Of a DNA stretch of 15,847 bases, positions 6,106 through 12,503 are shown piece after piece (the first letter of the stretch is position 1; every line of letters starts with the position of its first letter). The notes under the pieces are model-generated. The model searched no databases and was not told where the DNA came from. It was given only the letters and a program-made list of their open reading frames with translations. Source of the stretch: Thermoleophilaceae bacterium (GTDB lineage Bacteria > Actinomycetota > Thermoleophilia > Solirubrobacterales > Thermoleophilaceae); assembly GCA_013812065.1 (NCBI GenBank), contig JACCUC010000235.1:1-15847 (forward strand), in the 5' to 3' direction. A program made the position numbers and the translations under genes.

Positions 6106-6960
6106 TCAGTCGAGCGCCGACACCACGGCCTCGAGCTCTGAGACCACGTCGCACGAGAGCCTGACCGCGGCGTCGCCGTCGTAGGGAGTCGAGCTCTGCG
6201 TGACGATTGCGAGGCGGCCACCGGCGTCGCGCGTCACCGCGGGCAGCGACGCCACCGGGAAGACCTCGAGCGACGATCCGACGCACAGCATGAGGTCGGC
6301 CTCGGAGGCGAGCGCGAAGGCCTCCTCCATCGCCGCGCGGGGCAGGACCTCGCCGAACAGCACCACGTCGGGCTTGAGCGGCTCGAGGCAGGACTCGCAG
6401 GTGGGCGGACCGTCGCCCTCCTGGAGCAGCTCGAGCACGCGCTCGAGCCCGACGCGCCCGCGGCAACGCAGGCAGACGCTCCATTCGATCGACCCGTGGA
6501 TCTCGACCAGCCGCCTCGAGCCCGCGCGGCGGTGGAGACGGTCGACGTTCTGGGTGATCACCCCGTGCACGAGCTCGCGGCGCTCGAGCTCGGCGATCGC
6601 CTCGTGAGCCGGGTTCGGCTCACGGTCGTGCAGCGACGCGAAGCGGTCGCCGTAGAAGCGCCAGAAGCGGTCGGGATCGCGCCGGAAGGCATCGATCGTC
6701 GCGACCTCCATCGGGTCGACGTTCGCCCACAGGCCGGTGCCCGGCGAGCGAAAGTCGGGGATGCCCGAGGGCACCGACACCCCGGCGCCGGTGAGGACGA
6801 CAGCGCGCTCGGCCTTCCGCAGAAGCTCCGCGAGGCGGTATGGCCCGTCCTCGGTGGAGGCGTCTGGCCCGCGCCCGCCCGCGCCCGGACCGGCTGGGGC
6901 GCTCGCGCCGGAGGCGACGCCCGTCGACGCGACCGCCTCCGGGCGGGCCCCCTCGCTCAC
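6106..6960 (-). CDS. cobB: Sir2-family NAD-dependent protein deacylase (sirtuin)
   Basis: 284 residues. The first 38 or so are Ala/Gly/Pro-rich. Then come all sirtuin landmarks: GAGVSVPSGIPDFRS (58-72, NAD loop), TQNVDRLH (136-143), catalytic His155 in EIHG, zinc Cys at 163, 166, 188 and 191, and GSS (228-230). FYGDR (102-106) supplies Tyr103 and Arg106 in the YxxR arrangement of E. coli CobB and human SIRT5, which bind the carboxylate of succinyl- or malonyl-lysine. It therefore probably removes acidic acyl groups as well as acetyl from lysine, consuming NAD. Its GTG start overlaps the stop of the 3HCDH_C-crotonase gene by four bases (GTGA), with AGAGG just upstream, so it is the last gene of the beta-oxidation operon. 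Sirtuin identity is firm; acyl preference is inference. Confidence 0.93.
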   Translation of the reverse strand: MSEGARPEAVASTGVASGASAPAGPGAGGRGPDASTEDGPYRLAELLRKAERAVVLTGAGVSVPSGIPDFRSPGTGLWANVDPMEVATIDAFRRDPDRFWRFYGDRFASLHDREPNPAHEAIAELERRELVHGVITQNVDRLHRRAGSRRLVEIHGSIEWSVCLRCRGRVGLERVLELLQEGDGPPTCESCLEPLKPDVVLFGEVLPRAAMEEAFALASEADLMLCVGSSLEVFPVASLPAVTRDAGGRLAIVTQSSTPYDGDAAVRLSCDVVSELEAVVSALD

Positions 6961-8048
6961 CGGCCTCTGAACCTCGGCGTGCGCTTCTCGAGGAACGCCG
7001 AGATACCCTCGCGGCCGTCCTCGGAGGGGAATACCGCCGAGAAGGCCTCCTGCTCGAGGCCGAGGCCCTCGTCGAGGTCGCGCTGGTGGGAGACCGCCTT
7101 GATCCGCTCGATGGCCATCGGGGCCTGGTCGGAGAGCTTGCGGGCCCAGGAGAGCGCCGCGTCGAACAGCTCGTGGTCGGGAACGACCTGGCTGACGAGC
7201 CCGGCGCGCAGCGCCTCCTCGGCGGGGATCGGCTCGCCGGTGAGGTTCATCTCGAGCGCCTTGCCCTCTCCCACGAGCCGCGGCAGCCGCTGCGTGCCGC
7301 CGAGGCCGGGGATGAGCCCGAGCTTTATCTCGGGCTGGCCGAAGGTCGCCGAGCGAGCGGCCACGCGAAAGTCGCAGGCCATGGCGAGCTCACAGCCGGC
7401 GCCGAAAGCGACCCCGTTCACGGCGGCGATGGTGACCGTCGAGGAGCGCTCCATCGAGCGCATCAGCCGGTGGCCGGTGTCGACGAGCTGCTCTTGGCTC
7501 TCGCCGGCTCCCTCCCGGAACTCCCTGATGTCCGCGCCCGCCGAGAAGGCGAAGGGGCTCGAGGAGGCGATGACCACCGCGCGCTTGTGCCCGTCGAGGT
7601 CGCTCCAGGCCTCGCTCAGGTCGGCGAGGACCTGCGGGGAGACCGGGTTGGTGGGCGGGCGGTTGAGCCACACTATGGCCACGCCGTGACGTTCCTCGAG
7701 CTGGATCGTCTTCCACTCGGAGTCGGGCTGGGAGTACGGAAAGAACCCCTGGCCGGTCTTGCGCCCGAGCCGCCCCTGGGCAACGAGCCGGCGCAGCACG
7801 AGCGGAGGGGCGAACTCCTCTCCCCACTCCGAGCGCGCCCGCTCGAGCGACGAGAGCACCTCGTCGAGCCCCCGCTCGTCGGCGCGGGCGAGCGGCCCCG
7901 GAATGATCCCCGCGCCGGTCATCACGCCGAGGTCGATGTCCTTGATCCCGGCGACGTCCTCTTCGATCAGGAGGCACGACTCGACGAGCGCCTTGAGCTG
8001 GAAGCGCTCGACGACAGTGTCCCTCGCGGTGTCAGCCTGAGTGGTCAT
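6957..8048 (-). CDS. 3HCDH C-terminal domain fused to enoyl-CoA hydratase
   Basis: 363 residues. Residues 8-107 look like a 3-hydroxyacyl-CoA dehydrogenase C-terminal helical domain, ending GRLGRKTGQGFFPY. Residues 115-363 are a crotonase: FSAGADI (168-174) and NGVAFGAGCELAM (211-223) make the oxyanion hole, and both catalytic Glu positions of enoyl-CoA hydratase are present, Glu220 in GCELAM and Glu240 in FGQPEI. It should hydrate trans-2-enoyl-CoA to 3-hydroxyacyl-CoA. The helical half has no NAD domain of its own and probably completes the dehydrogenase encoded just upstream, as the second C-domain does in FadB. The ATG lies 17 bases inside that gene and has its own ribosome site (AAGGGG, 8053-8058), so translation is by reinitiation. 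Domain order is the reverse of FadB and like the archaeal hydratase/dehydrogenase fusion. Confidence 0.88.
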   Translation of the reverse strand: MTTQADTARDTVVERFQLKALVESCLLIEEDVAGIKDIDLGVMTGAGIIPGPLARADERGLDEVLSSLERARSEWGEEFAPPLVLRRLVAQGRLGRKTGQGFFPYSQPDSEWKTIQLEERHGVAIVWLNRPPTNPVSPQVLADLSEAWSDLDGHKRAVVIASSSPFAFSAGADIREFREGAGESQEQLVDTGHRLMRSMERSSTVTIAAVNGVAFGAGCELAMACDFRVAARSATFGQPEIKLGLIPGLGGTQRLPRLVGEGKALEMNLTGEPIPAEEALRAGLVSQVVPDHELFDAALSWARKLSDQAPMAIERIKAVSHQRDLDEGLGLEQEAFSAVFPSEDGREGISAFLEKRTPRFRGR

Positions 8049-8910
8049 AGAACCCCTTCCCGGTCTTCTGGCCGAGATCGCCGGCCTCGACGAGCTCTTT
8101 CAGCTTCGCCGATACGTGGAAGCGCTGGCCGTAGGCTTCGTTCATGTGCTCGGCGACGTGCAGGACGGTGTCGAGCCCCAGCAGATCGGTGAGGTAGAAG
8201 GGGCCCATCGGCGCAGCACCCGCGTCGGAGACGATCTTGTCGACGTCCTCGGACTCGAGGCCCTCCTCGTCCTGCACCTTCCAGAGCTCGGAGATCGCCG
8301 ACAGGAGGACGCGGTTGACCACGAAGCCCGGCACCTCGCGGCAGCGGATCGGCTGCTTGCGGATCGACTGGGCGAAGTTGGTCGTCGCCGCCATGGTCTC
8401 CTCGGAGGTCGTGCCCTCGCCTGCGACGACCTCGATCAGCCGCATCACCGAGGCGGGGTAGAAGTAGTGAAAGCCGACGACCTTGTCGGGACGGCTCGTA
8501 GCGTGCCCCATCTCCGCGATCGACAGCGAGGAGCTGTTGGAGGCGAGGATCGCGTGGCCCGGGGTAACCTCGTCGAGCTCGCCGAACATCCTCCGCTTGA
8601 GGTCGATCCGCTCGGGAACCGCCTCGACCACGAAGTCGACGTCGCCGAAGCCCTCGTAATCGGTCGTTCCGTGGATCGTCTCGACGGTGGCCCCGGCCTG
8701 CTCGTCGGCCTGCTCCTCGGTCATCCGGCCCCTCTGGACCTGCTTGCCTAGCTGACCGCGGGTGACCTCGCGCGCCTTGTCGAGTCCCTGGTCGACGAAC
8801 CTCTGCTCGACATCCTTGAGGACCACGGGAAAGCCGGCGGCGGCGATCGTCTGGGCGATCTCGCCGCCCATGGTGCCGGCGCCGACGACGGCGGCTTTGG
8901 TTACGAACAC
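8032..8910 (-). CDS. 3-hydroxyacyl-CoA (3-hydroxybutyryl-CoA) dehydrogenase
   Basis: 292 residues, the usual length of a one-C-domain enzyme. GAGTMG (10-15) is the NAD fold motif. The catalytic set is visible: Ser in ASNSSSLSI (123-131), His148 and Glu160 in the GFHYFYP...LIEVV stretch, and Asn199 in GFVVNR. The common FFNP after the His reads YFYP here. The C-terminal domain runs from about 190 to GDLGQKTGKGFYDHSG. It should oxidise (S)-3-hydroxyacyl-CoA with NAD in beta-oxidation or butanoate metabolism. The GTG start has a near-ideal ribosome site, AAGGAG (8915-8920), four bases upstream. It is first of three overlapping genes with the 3HCDH_C-crotonase fusion and the sirtuin, and follows padR by 160 bases. 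Confidence 0.92.
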   Translation of the reverse strand: MFVTKAAVVGAGTMGGEIAQTIAAAGFPVVLKDVEQRFVDQGLDKAREVTRGQLGKQVQRGRMTEEQADEQAGATVETIHGTTDYEGFGDVDFVVEAVPERIDLKRRMFGELDEVTPGHAILASNSSSLSIAEMGHATSRPDKVVGFHYFYPASVMRLIEVVAGEGTTSEETMAATTNFAQSIRKQPIRCREVPGFVVNRVLLSAISELWKVQDEEGLESEDVDKIVSDAGAAPMGPFYLTDLLGLDTVLHVAEHMNEAYGQRFHVSAKLKELVEAGDLGQKTGKGFYDHSG

Positions 8911-8947
8911 GCTGCTCCTTGTCTCGGGGTCGGCGTCGCGCTCGCTA

Positions 8948-8969
8948 CGTCCGCCGGCGAGGGCGGACG
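8948..8969. repeat. Inverted repeat upstream of the dehydrogenase gene
   Basis: CGTCCGCC and GGCGGACG form a perfect eight-base stem with a six-base loop. It lies between padR and the 3-hydroxyacyl-CoA dehydrogenase gene, about 28 bases upstream of the latter's ribosome site. It may end padR transcripts or fold in the dehydrogenase leader; a weak TAnnnT box (TAGCCT, 9016-9021, minus) upstream would put it in the leader. There is no T-run. Confidence 0.4.
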
Positions 8970-9069
8970 CCGCCCATTCGCCGGTCGGCGCACAGCGCCC
9001 ACGACGCGGGCCGACAGGCTACCGGTCGCCCTCCCCCGCCGAGCGGAGCCGTCCCGCGAGGTGCGCGCG

Positions 9070-9627
9070 TCACCCGTAGACCTCGCGCACGATCTCTCCG
9101 ATCGAACGGGCCACCGAGTCGAGGAACGGGCGCACTTCGGCGACGAGCCGCTCGTACTCGGCCCGTCCCTCGGCGGTGATCGAGTAGTAGCGGCGGCTGC
9201 GGCGCTCGGGATGCTCCCAGTTGCCCTCGATCAGCCTCCGAGACTCGAGCGAGCGCAGGAGCGGGTACATGGTGTTCGGGTTGACCGACAGGACTCCCTC
9301 GGTCATGGCCGAGATCCGCTCCATGAGCTGGTTGCCGTAGGAGGCGTTCTCGCTGATCATGTGCAGCACGAGCAGCGGGAGGACCTCGCGCCGGCGCAGC
9401 TCACCGGTGAAGGGATCGCCCGGGCGTCCGCGGGCCTGGCGGGCGGCCGCGGTCTCATCGGCCTCGCCCAGCCGGCTCGCCTGGGCGATCGCCTCGCGGG
9501 TGGCGGCATCACGATCGGCCTTCGCAGTCGCGCGGCGGCGCGTCCGGGCGCCGCGGTCGCTCACGTCCGCCGGCTCAGAGACAGGTTCGGAATGGGCGCT
9601 CTTGCGCGGTTGGGCCATCGCGTCCAT
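9070..9627 (-). CDS. PadR-family transcriptional regulator
   Basis: 185 residues. The PadR winged helix-turn-helix occupies about 83-165: LPLLVLHMISENASYGNQLM, then NPNTMYPLLRSLESRRLI (recognition helix region) and RRYYSITAEGRAEYERL (wing). Residues 1-75 are an Ala/Arg-rich, probably disordered extension unusual for PadR proteins, which are often near 110 residues or carry a C-terminal Vir_act domain; here the C-terminal helix is short, as in the s2 type. A later in-frame ATG (9616-9618) would remove only three residues. A TATCGC box (9637-9642, minus) nine bases upstream suggests a very short leader. It sits between the acyl-CoA dehydrogenase and the hydroxyacyl-CoA dehydrogenase operon, so local control of those genes by a phenolic or fatty ligand is likely but unproven. 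Confidence 0.9.
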   Translation of the reverse strand: MDAMAQPRKSAHSEPVSEPADVSDRGARTRRRATAKADRDAATREAIAQASRLGEADETAAARQARGRPGDPFTGELRRREVLPLLVLHMISENASYGNQLMERISAMTEGVLSVNPNTMYPLLRSLESRRLIEGNWEHPERRSRRYYSITAEGRAEYERLVAEVRPFLDSVARSIGEIVREVYG

Positions 9628-9659
9628 CGTGACAGAGCGATATTGCCTCGGGGCCGGCG

Positions 9660-9677
9660 GCCGCGAACGTCCGCGGC
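9660..9677. terminator. Short GC hairpin after the acyl-CoA dehydrogenase gene
   Basis: GCCGCG and CGCGGC form a six-base stem with a six-base loop, 11 bases beyond the dehydrogenase stop in the direction of minus-strand transcription and upstream of padR. No T-run. It could reduce read-through into padR; support is weak. Confidence 0.3.
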
Positions 9678-9688
9678 GGAGCGAGACC

Positions 9689-10855
9689 CTACGCCGTCGC
9701 CGCCTCGGTCACCCGGCGGGGCATGAGCACCTCGCGGGCGATGACGAGCCGCTGAATCTGCGACGTGCCCTCGTACAGCTGCATGATCTTGGCGTCGCGC
9801 ATCAGCTTCTCGACCGGGTAATCCTTGATGAAGCCGTAGCCGCCGTAGACCTGAACCGCGTCGGTGGCGATCTCCATGGCCGAGTCGGCGGCGAAGCGCT
9901 TGGCGTGTGAGCACGCGAGCGTGTTGCGCTTGCCCTGGTCGAGCAGGGCGCCCGACTGCCACACGAGCAGGCGCGCGGCCTCGACCTTCGTGGCCATGTC
10001 GGCGATCATGAACTGGATCGCCTGGTGCATGGCGATCGGGACGCCGAACTGGACGCGCTCCTTGGCGTAATCGGAGGCGAACTCCATCGCCGCTCGACCG
10101 ATCCCCACGGCCATCGCCGCGACCCCCGGCCGCGTTCGGTCGAGGGTCATCATCGCGAGCTTGAAGCCCTTGTTCTCCTCGCCGAGCAGGTTCTCGGCGG
10201 GGATCTCGACGTCGTGGAACGAGACCATCGCGGTGTCGGAGGCGCGCTGGCCGAGCTTGTCCTCCTTCTTGTCAACCGTGACGCCGGCCTCGCGCGGGAC
10301 CACGAAGGCCGAGATGCCCTTGTGGCCGGCGTCCATGTCGGTCTTGGCGTAGACCGTGTACCAGTCGGCGTGCGAGCCGTTGGTGATGAAGGTCTTGGTC
10401 CCGTTGATCACGTAGCTCGAGCCCTTGCGGACCGCGGTCGTGCGCATCCCGGAGACGTCCGAGCCCGCGTCGGGCTCGGTGAGGCAGAACGAGGCGAGCT
10501 TCGGCTCCTCGGCGAGCATGCCGAGGTAGTGGCGCTTGATCTCCTCCGAGCCGCCGAGCGCCACCGGCGCGAGCGCCAGTCCGTTGCACGTCAGCGAGGT
10601 GCCGATGCCGGAGCATCCCCACGCCAACTCCTCCTCGAGCAGGCAGCCGCTCAGGTAGTCGAGTCCCGGGCCGCCGTACTCCTCGGGGAGGTGGGGGTTC
10701 ATGAGGCCGACTTCCCACGCCTTCTCGACGATCTCCTGCGGCCAGGTCGACTCGCGATCGTACTCCCACGCCACGGGGCGGATCTCCTTTGCGGCGAAGT
10801 CGTGCGCGAGCTCGCGCAGGTCCTTCTGCTCGTCGCTGAGGGTGAAATCGACCAC
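9689..10855 (-). CDS. Acyl-CoA dehydrogenase
   Basis: 388 residues from the GTG at 10855, chosen because AAGGAG (10864-10869) lies eight bases upstream and the product then begins MVDFTLSDEQ, the normal family N-terminus; a longer frame to 10900 adds 15 unlikely residues. FCLTEPDAGSD (123-133) is the flavin and substrate motif. YGGYGFIKDYPVEKLMRD (337-354) precedes LYEGTSQIQR, whose Glu362 is the catalytic base at the position used by short- and medium-chain enzymes. It forms trans-2-enoyl-CoA from acyl-CoA, passing electrons from FAD to electron-transfer flavoprotein. Chain length cannot be read with confidence. It leads the minus-strand acyl-CoA block and has a FadR-like dyad in its upstream region. 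Confidence 0.94.
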   Translation of the reverse strand: MVDFTLSDEQKDLRELAHDFAAKEIRPVAWEYDRESTWPQEIVEKAWEVGLMNPHLPEEYGGPGLDYLSGCLLEEELAWGCSGIGTSLTCNGLALAPVALGGSEEIKRHYLGMLAEEPKLASFCLTEPDAGSDVSGMRTTAVRKGSSYVINGTKTFITNGSHADWYTVYAKTDMDAGHKGISAFVVPREAGVTVDKKEDKLGQRASDTAMVSFHDVEIPAENLLGEENKGFKLAMMTLDRTRPGVAAMAVGIGRAAMEFASDYAKERVQFGVPIAMHQAIQFMIADMATKVEAARLLVWQSGALLDQGKRNTLACSHAKRFAADSAMEIATDAVQVYGGYGFIKDYPVEKLMRDAKIMQLYEGTSQIQRLVIAREVLMPRRVTEAATA

Positions 10856-10903
10856 GTCTGCAGCTCCTTGCTCGAGAGGCGGCGCGTCGCAGACGCGCAC
10901 AGC

Positions 10904-10922
10904 CGATTGATTAGTCAGTCAA
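10904..10922 (-). promoter_or_regulatory. FadR-like TetR-family operator with overlapping TTGACT
   Basis: The minus strand reads TGACTGACTAATCAATCG over 10921-10904, a dyad matching in six of nine pairs. It agrees at 15 of 18 positions with the Bacillus subtilis FadR consensus as I remember it (TGAATGAMTANTCATTCA). A TTGACT (10922-10917) that could serve as a -35 box overlaps it, although no clear -10 follows at 17 bases. It lies 49 bases upstream of the acyl-CoA dehydrogenase start. In Bacillus, FadR represses beta-oxidation genes until long-chain acyl-CoA appears. Confidence 0.5.
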
Positions 10923-11008
10923 TGCCTCGCGGCGAGGGTAGCGGATCGTGCTCCTCGGGACACGACGAGGTGCTGCGCGAAGCCGGCGTTTAGGCTGAGG
11001 CGATCGGG

Positions 11009-11014
11009 TATAGA
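11009..11014 (+). promoter_or_regulatory. -10 box of a leaderless promoter
   Basis: TATAGA, followed by T, ends seven bases before the ATG at 11022. There is no ribosome site, so transcription probably starts on the A of the start codon of the small acidic gene. No -35 box is evident. Confidence 0.5.
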
Positions 11015-11021
11015 TACGGCC

Positions 11022-11351
11022 ATGGCCGATGGACGCCGCTTCGAGTTCGATGAGCTGGTCAACCGACCGGGTACCTATCTGAACCCTCAGACCGAGGTGA
11101 TCGTGATCGTCGACGACTCGCAGTCGATCGACTCCGAGATCTTCAACATGGAGGACTTCGAGGGTGCCGACTGGGTGCTCGTCTCCGACGAGGTCCCGAT
11201 CGACGAGCCCAAGCGCGATGAGCTGCTCGAGACCTTCCAGGCCCGCTACGGCGGCGAGTCCGGGCGGCGGGCGGCCGTGGTCGCGGAAGAGCAGGAACCC
11301 GGGGAGGTCGAGGGGGACCCCGAGGTGCTCGAGGACCTCGAGGAGCGGTAG
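11022..11351 (+). CDS. Small acidic protein of unknown function
   Basis: 109 residues. The first 75 look folded: FEFDELVNRPGTYLNPQTEV leads into IVIVDDSQSIDSEIF, then FEGADWVLVSDEVPIDEPKR and a helix DELLETFQARY. The last 25 residues are almost all acidic or small and probably disordered. No signal, membrane segment or Cys is present. I do not recognise a named domain. The order beta-strand IVIVDDS followed by helix and strand WVLVSDE slightly recalls a receiver fold but is far too short to be one. It is transcribed away from the acyl-CoA dehydrogenase and converges on the TerC-family gene, with a clean hairpin between. The start is supported by the -10 box seven bases upstream. Codon usage matches its neighbours. 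Confidence 0.75.
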   Translation: MADGRRFEFDELVNRPGTYLNPQTEVIVIVDDSQSIDSEIFNMEDFEGADWVLVSDEVPIDEPKRDELLETFQARYGGESGRRAAVVAEEQEPGEVEGDPEVLEDLEER

Positions 11352-11365
11352 GGTCGGCGAGTCGC

Positions 11366-11385
11366 CCGCTCCGACGACGGAGCGG
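11366..11385. terminator. Hairpin between convergent genes, possible two-way terminator
   Basis: CCGCTCCG and CGGAGCGG form a perfect eight-base stem around the tetraloop ACGA, 14 bases after the stop of the small acidic gene and 16 bases after the stop of the convergent TerC-family gene. No T-run on either strand, which is common for GC-rich actinobacterial terminators. Confidence 0.5.
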
Positions 11386-11401
11386 TCGGGCCGGCCGCGA
11401 C

Positions 11402-12433
11402 CTAGCGGGTCGCCGAGCCCGCCGGCTCGGCGGGTGGCGCCGACTGCACCTCGTCATCGGGATCGTCGGGCGCCTGGGGCCCCGTTTCGTCAGGCGGCTC
11501 TTCCCGCCCGCGCGCCGTCTCCGCCTCGCGCCGGTCGGCCACGAGCGAGGCGGCGATTCCGACCGCGAACAGGCCGGCCACCACGGCCAGGCTCGGCAGC
11601 GGTGGGATCTTCGCGAACCCCTCGATCAGGAGCTTGACCCCCACGAAGGCGAGCACCACCGCCACCGTCTGGTCGAGGTAGCGAAAGCGTCGTACGAGGC
11701 CGTCGACGAGCACGAAAAGCGCCCGCAGGCCGAGCAGGGCGAAGACGTTGCCCATCCAGATCAGGTAGGCGTCGCGTGTGATGGCGAACGCGGCGGGGAT
11801 CGAGTCGATGGCGAAGGCCAGGTCGGCGAAGACGATGGCCACTAGGCAGAGGAAGATCGGCGTAACGTGGCGGCGCCCGTCGACACGCACGAACCACCGT
11901 CCGTCCCGGGCCTCGGTCGCCACCGGGTAGAGGCGGCGGACGGCGCGGACGAGCGGGTTTCGCTCGGGCTCGACGTTCTCGGCCACGCCGCGGAACATCC
12001 GGTAGGCAAGCCACAGGAGAGCCGCACCGAGCACGTAGAGGACGGGCTCGAAGGCCTCGATCAGCGTGACGCCGCCGAGGATGGCGAGGCCGCGCAGGAC
12101 GAGCGCGGCGGCGATGCCCCAGAAGAGCAGGCGCGCGCGGTATCGGTTCGCCACCCCGAAGTAGGAGAAGAGCAGCAGGAAGACGACGAGGTTGTCGAGC
12201 GACAGCGAGCGCTCGATCACGTAGACCGTGGTGTAGAGCAAAGCGTCCTCGCCGCCGCCGGCGAACCACAGGATTCCCGCCGCCACGAGCGCGATCCCCA
12301 CCCAGCCGAGCGACCAGATCGCGGCCTCGCGGAAGCGCGGCTCGCGGCGGCGCGCGAAGAGCTTGAGGTCGAGCCACAGGAAGACGACGAGGGCGGCGGC
12401 CAGGGCGAGCCAGGCGAGGAGCGAATGGTCCAT
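11402..12433 (-). CDS. TerC-family integral membrane protein
   Basis: 343 residues from the ATG at 12433, chosen because the protein then opens with a membrane helix (LLAWLALAAALVVFLWLDL); the open frame continues 74 codons upstream but is antisense to the aldo/keto reductase. About eight or nine hydrophobic segments are visible. TerC signatures are ERSLSLDNLVVFLLLFSYF (74-92) and FAIDSIPAAFAITRDAYLIW followed by MGNVFALLGLRALF (227-240); the acidic Asp80 and Asp210 in the membrane are the probable metal sites. A long loop separates the halves (about 145-190), and the C-terminal 45 residues form a Pro/Glu/Asp-rich cytoplasmic tail. TerC/Alx proteins move Mn or supply metal to exported proteins. 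No tellurite genes are nearby, so tellurite resistance should not be assumed. Confidence 0.92.
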   Translation of the reverse strand: MDHSLLAWLALAAALVVFLWLDLKLFARRREPRFREAAIWSLGWVGIALVAAGILWFAGGGEDALLYTTVYVIERSLSLDNLVVFLLLFSYFGVANRYRARLLFWGIAAALVLRGLAILGGVTLIEAFEPVLYVLGAALLWLAYRMFRGVAENVEPERNPLVRAVRRLYPVATEARDGRWFVRVDGRRHVTPIFLCLVAIVFADLAFAIDSIPAAFAITRDAYLIWMGNVFALLGLRALFVLVDGLVRRFRYLDQTVAVVLAFVGVKLLIEGFAKIPPLPSLAVVAGLFAVGIAASLVADRREAETARGREEPPDETGPQAPDDPDDEVQSAPPAEPAGSATR

Positions 12434-12444
12434 CTCTGCGGTCA

Positions 12445-12450
12445 ACCCTA
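12445..12450 (-). promoter_or_regulatory. -10 box for the TerC-family gene
   Basis: TAGGGT on the minus strand fits TAnnnT and ends 11 bases before the ATG, implying a leader of about four bases. That leaves no room for a manganese riboswitch of the yybP-ykoY type, often found before such genes elsewhere. Confidence 0.42.
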
Positions 12451-12487
12451 GACGGCGGTCAGGCGCTCTCCGGCGCCCCGCCACCAT

Positions 12488-12493
12488 TAGACT
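12488..12493 (+). promoter_or_regulatory. -10 box for the aldo/keto reductase gene
   Basis: TAGACT fits TAnnnT and ends ten bases before the ATG at 12504, implying a leader of about three bases. The short divergent region of 70 bases would hold both this box and that of the TerC-family gene. Confidence 0.42.
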
Positions 12494-12503
12494 CCACCCG
12501 GCG

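Noticed and set aside
6496..8192. Two long plus-strand frames opposite the sirtuin and hydratase genes
   Set aside because: Both mirror coding regions with clear catalytic motifs on the minus strand and have shadow-like composition.
11402..12433. Tellurite resistance operon
   Set aside because: Only the TerC-family name suggests this; no other ter genes are present, and the family mainly handles metals such as Mn.
12434..12503. Manganese (yybP-ykoY) riboswitch before the TerC-family gene
   Set aside because: The divergent spacer is only 70 bases and the -10 box leaves a leader of a few bases.
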